From an uncultured Oscillospiraceae bacterium (lineage in GTDB: Bacteria; Bacillota; Clostridia; Oscillospirales; Oscillospiraceae): a DNA stretch of 15,072 nt. The DNA lies in assembly GCA_934659475.1 (NCBI GenBank), contig CAKUHX010000020.1:1-15072 (forward strand). Direction: 5' to 3'. Below the pieces are notes generated by a model. That model did no database searches. It was not told the DNA's origin and saw nothing but the letters and a program-made list of their open reading frames with translations. Made by a program: the position numbers and the translations under genes. Each line of letters opens with the position of its first letter. Positions within the stretch are counted from its first letter, which is position 1. This document shows, in pieces, positions 13,746 through 15,072 of this stretch.

Positions 13746-14597
13746 ATGGATACCAAGAAACGTCTGAGAGAATTGATGGCCAAGGACGGCGTTATTATGG
13801 CGCCCTGCGCGTTCGACGCCCTGTCCGCCCGCTGCATTGAGGCCGCCGGTTTTGATCTGATCGCCACCACCGGCTTCGGCATTCACGGCGCCAAGCTGGG
13901 TGTGCCCGATACCGGCGTTCTGACCTATAATGAGATGCTGGAGACCTGCAGCAACATCGTGGACGCGGTGAACATCCCCGTCATCACCGACGCCGAGGGC
14001 GGCTACGGCAACGCCACCAACACCTTCCGCACCATCCGCGGCTTCGAGAAGGCCGGTCTGGCCGGCCTGTTCATCGAGGATCAGAAGCTGCCCGTCAACT
14101 GCCCCTTCTTCAAGGGCACCCAGATGGTCTCCATCGACGAGATGTGCGGCAAGATCCGTGCCGCCGTCGACGCCCGCACCGATCCCAACTTCCTGATCAT
14201 CGCTCGCACCGACGCCTACGGCGAGGAGGCTGTTGAGCGTCTGAACGCCTATGCCGAGGCCGGCGCCGACATGGTCAAGCCCATCCCCCACGACCGCGCC
14301 GAGCTGGAGTACTTCCCCAAGCACCTGAAGGCCCCCATCCACCTGGGCTTCACCCCTGGCCGCATCACCAACGGTCTGACCGCTTGGGACGCCGGCAAGA
14401 TGGGCTATAAGATCGTCACCTTCCCCATGACCGCTCTGTTCGCCAGTGCCAAGGCCATGATGGACGCTCTGACCGAGCTGCACAAGCTGGGCCAGGACGA
14501 CGGCCTGCTGGACAAGATGTACTCCTTCGACGAGTACTTCAAGCTGGTCAACGCCGATACCTTCCGCGCCATGGACGAGAAGTATCTGAAGGGCTGA
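13746..14597 (+). CDS. Isocitrate lyase/PEP mutase superfamily lyase
   Basis: A 283-residue barrel of the PrpB/dimethylmalate lyase/oxaloacetate decarboxylase group, which cleaves carbon-carbon or phosphorus-carbon bonds of 2-oxo or 2-hydroxy diacids with magnesium. Seen: an N-terminal [18 protein letters not shown] typical of the superfamily, the metal-binding TDAEGGYGN at 81-89 (Asp82, with Glu84 where Asp is common), [16 protein letters not shown] at 109-124, and [11 protein letters not shown] at 151-161. The lyase motif K-[KR]-C-G-H is changed: the Cys (C119) remains but its surroundings are V-N-C-P-F, so it is neither a standard 2-methylisocitrate lyase nor a standard PEP mutase. CTGGAGG lies 8 bases before ATG 13746. 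With aldolase copy 2 it forms a small operon. Confidence 0.87.
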   Translation: MDTKKRLRELMAKDGVIMAPCAFDALSARCIEAAGFDLIATTGFGIHGAKLGVPDTGVLTYNEMLETCSNIVDAVNIPVITDAEGGYGNATNTFRTIRGFEKAGLAGLFIEDQKLPVNCPFFKGTQMVSIDEMCGKIRAAVDARTDPNFLIIARTDAYGEEAVERLNAYAEAGADMVKPIPHDRAELEYFPKHLKAPIHLGFTPGRITNGLTAWDAGKMGYKIVTFPMTALFASAKAMMDALTELHKLGQDDGLLDKMYSFDEYFKLVNADTFRAMDEKYLKG

Positions 14598-14614
14598 TCG
14601 CTCACAGAAAAAGG

Positions 14615-14656
14615 AACGCTGCTGCGGCGGATCCGCCGCAGTAGCGTTTTTCTTTT
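14615..14656 (+). terminator. Strong intrinsic terminator after the ICL-superfamily gene
   Basis: A 15-base-pair stem (14615-14629 with 14634-14648) contains one G-T wobble and a GATC loop, followed by a T-rich run (TTTTTCTTTT, 14647-14656). The A-run just upstream could also make it work for the opposite strand. It closes the 12877-14597 unit and separates it from araD. Confidence 0.88.
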
Positions 14657-14685
14657 CCTCATGCCGAAGGCAGAAAGGATATTCT

Positions 14686-15072
14686 ATGCTGGAAGAACTG
14701 AAATACGCCGTGTGGCAGGCCGATCTGGAGCTGCCCCGCCACGATCTGGTCACCTTTACCTGGGGCAATGTCTCCGGCGTCTGCCGGGAGGAAAACGTCC
14801 TGGTCATCAAGCCCTCCGGCGTGGCCTACGAGGCCCTGCGTCCGGAGGACATGGTGGTCGTCTCTCTGGAGGACGGCCGGGTGGTAGAGGGCTCCCTCCG
14901 CCCCTCCTCCGACACCCCCACCCACCGGGCCCTCTATCTGGCCTTCCCCAAGGCTGGGGGCGTGGTGCACACCCACTCCCGCTGGGCCACCAGTTTCGCC
15001 CAGGCCGGACGTCCCATCCCCCCTCTGGGCACCACCCACGGGGACTACTTCTACGGCGAGATCCCCTGTACC
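14686..15072 (+). CDS. araD: L-ribulose-5-phosphate 4-epimerase (partial, C-terminus beyond window)
   Basis: The first 129 codons of AraD, which interconverts L-ribulose 5-phosphate and D-xylulose 5-phosphate and feeds the pentose phosphate pathway. The match to the classical enzyme is close: [12 protein letters not shown] at 21-32, [10 protein letters not shown] at 40-49, [12 protein letters not shown] at 73-84, the zinc ligands His95 and His97 in [10 protein letters not shown], and [14 protein letters not shown] at 115-128. Asp76 and Asp120 are at the numbering of the E. coli protein. AGAAAGGA lies 6 bases before ATG 14686. It follows a strong terminator, and no clear promoter is seen in the 30 bases between; it may rely on residual readthrough. 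The full protein would be about 230 residues. Same fold as the aldolase at 5373, but a clearly distinct subfamily. Confidence 0.95.
   Translation, partial: MLEELKYAVWQADLELPRHDLVTFTWGNVSGVCREENVLVIKPSGVAYEALRPEDMVVVSLEDGRVVEGSLRPSSDTPTHRALYLAFPKAGGVVHTHSRWATSFAQAGRPIPPLGTTHGDYFYGEIPCT

Noticed and set aside
1..15072. CRISPR arrays, tRNA or rRNA genes, transposases or insertion sequence ends
   Set aside because: I saw no spaced direct repeats, tRNA cloverleaf, rRNA segment or transposase motif; the broken 9295-10253 region has no visible mobile element at its edges.

Overview
This window looks like part of a large sugar and sugar-acid catabolic island in a high-GC bacterium. The strong AGGAGG-type ribosome binding sites, short gene spacing, GC-ending codons and overall gene repertoire fit a gut Bacillota of the Oscillospiraceae type (Flavonifractor/Lawsonibacter/Oscillibacter-like). 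That placement is an inference from style, not from a marker gene.

Layout. At the left end a truncated LysR-type regulator (1-671, minus) faces a divergent control region (672-963). This region holds two convincing sigma-A-type promoters, a candidate LysR box and a long inverted repeat. The plus-strand run starts at 964 with a DRE-TIM metallolyase (isopropylmalate/homocitrate/citramalate synthase type), two tandem CitE-like HpcH/HpaI-superfamily lyases and a divergent RpiB-like isomerase, and ends in a terminator-like hairpin (4541-4577). A second block follows: HpaI-type class II pyruvate aldolase, AraD/FucA-type zinc aldolase, DhnA/LsrF-type class I aldolase, IolC-like PfkB kinase and a DUF1537 four-carbon acid-sugar kinase. 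Next comes a visibly broken segment (9295-10253). It contains a DhaL start carrying an amber codon and fused in frame to the C-terminal part of an RpiB, then a triosephosphate isomerase with a large internal deletion and a frameshift. Intact genes resume with a D-tagatose/D-psicose 3-epimerase-family protein and an FGGY kinase. A promoter-like sequence in the AT-richer tail of the FGGY frame leads to a second DhnA-type class I aldolase and an isocitrate lyase/PEP mutase-superfamily protein, ended by a strong terminator (14615-14656). The window closes inside araD (L-ribulose-5-phosphate 4-epimerase).

How the genes may work together. Kinases (PfkB, DUF1537, FGGY), isomerases/epimerases (RpiB-like, 3-epimerase, AraD) and at least six kinds of carbon-carbon lyase sit side by side. 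The expected logic is isomerise, phosphorylate, then cleave, yielding DHAP, pyruvate, glycolaldehyde or acyl-CoA fragments. The DUF1537 kinase with a class II aldolase resembles tetronate (threonate/erythronate) pathways. The broken DhaL/RpiB/TIM segment next to an epimerase and an FGGY kinase resembles tetritol/tetrulose (erythritol-type) pathways. The 964-4532 block (synthase, two CitE paralogues, RpiB-like protein that lacks the usual phosphate and ring-opening residues) matches no pathway I can name and is the best candidate for something undescribed.
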